Of a stretch of DNA of 33,420 bases, positions 33,143-33,420 are shown piece after piece. The notes beneath the pieces are model-generated. The model was not told where the DNA came from and did no database searches. It saw only the letters and a list, made by a program, of their open reading frames with translations. Position 1 is the stretch's first letter; every line of letters starts with the position of its first letter. Position numbers and translations under genes: made by a program. The DNA is from Neorhizobium sp. UBA7851 (GTDB lineage Bacteria; Pseudomonadota; Alphaproteobacteria; Rhizobiales; Rhizobiaceae), in contig DLSX01000084.1 of assembly GCA_002500765.1 (NCBI GenBank), forward strand, positions 1-33,420. The letters run 5' to 3'.

Positions 33143-33420
33143 ATGAAGAAACTTCTTTTCGCAACCACCGCATTGGCGATTGCCATCTCCGGCTCGGCCC
33201 CGGCCTTTGCCGAATTCAGCAGCCGCAACATCCGCGTGTCGAACGGCATCAATGCCGATCATCCGGTCGGTAACGGCATCAAGGCCATGCAGGAATGCCT
33301 CGATGAGAAATCCGGCGGCAAGCTGAAGCTGACCGCCTTCTGGGGCGGCGCGCTCGGCGGCGACCTTCAGGCAACCCAGGCGCTGCGCTCCGGCGTCCAG
33401 GAAGCCGTCGTCACCTCGTC
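33143..33420 (+). CDS. dctP: TRAP transporter substrate-binding protein (DctP-type, 3' end outside window)
   Basis: The first 92 codons are present, then the window ends. A signal peptide covers residues 1-23 (MKKLLFATTALAIAISGSAP, cleaved after AFA). The mature start fits a DctP-family periplasmic protein: IRVSNGINADHPVGNGIKAM then KLTAFWGGALGGDLQATQAL. It would deliver the solute to DctQM. ATG 33143 follows GGGAGGA. The order here is Q-M-P, whereas P-Q-M is the common order. Substrate-binding residues lie beyond the window. Confidence 0.92.
   Translation, partial: MKKLLFATTALAIAISGSAPAFAEFSSRNIRVSNGINADHPVGNGIKAMQECLDEKSGGKLKLTAFWGGALGGDLQATQALRSGVQEAVVTS

Overview
The window is high-GC alphaproteobacterial DNA. 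Gene content points to the family Rhizobiaceae (Sinorhizobium, Rhizobium, Agrobacterium and relatives). It carries a near-complete succinoglycan (exo) cluster beside minCDE. In Sinorhizobium meliloti both loci lie on the pSymB chromid, so a chromid or secondary chromosome is a reasonable guess, but the window cannot prove it.

Region 1 (1-20170) is the exopolysaccharide cluster. On the minus strand, reading right to left, exoH-exoK-exoL-exoA-exoM-exoO-exoN-exoP run almost without gaps; exoP is cut by the window start. They encode a succinyltransferase, an endoglycanase, four glycosyltransferases, a UDP-glucose pyrophosphorylase and the Wzz-like co-polymerase. A second minus-strand block holds an extra family 2 glycosyltransferase, the exoT flippase and the exoV pyruvyltransferase, ending at a strong terminator. 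exoW stands alone on the plus strand. exoU and the small inhibitor gene exoX are on the minus strand, and exoY-exoF-exoQ form a plus-strand operon. Together these genes charge the lipid carrier with galactose-1-phosphate (ExoY), add glucoses (ExoA, L, M, O, U, W), decorate (ExoH, ExoV), flip (ExoT), polymerise (ExoQ, ExoP), export (ExoF) and trim (ExoK). No exoZ, exoI or exoB is seen. Three long intergenic regions (8738-9262, 12840-13586, 16046-16770) hold the promoters and share a 13-bp TGC/GCA motif.

Region 2 (20145-25439) contains a GMC-type flavin oxidoreductase that overlaps exoQ tail to tail, then the division-site operon minC-minD-minE with a well-formed CtrA-type box upstream, then a major facilitator transporter of the alpha-ketoglutarate/proton symporter type.

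Region 3 (25720-33420) looks like a sugar-acid or hydroxy-acid catabolic locus. A DenD-like dehydrogenase and a beta-hydroxyacid dehydrogenase are transcribed leftward. Divergently come an FAD-linked oxidase, an FCD-type GntR regulator, a fumarylacetoacetate-hydrolase-family enzyme and a TRAP transporter (dctQ, dctM, and dctP cut by the window end). Palindromes resembling FCD-regulator operators lie in both promoter regions, which suggests local control by the GntR protein. No tRNA, rRNA, CRISPR array, insertion sequence or phage gene was recognised.
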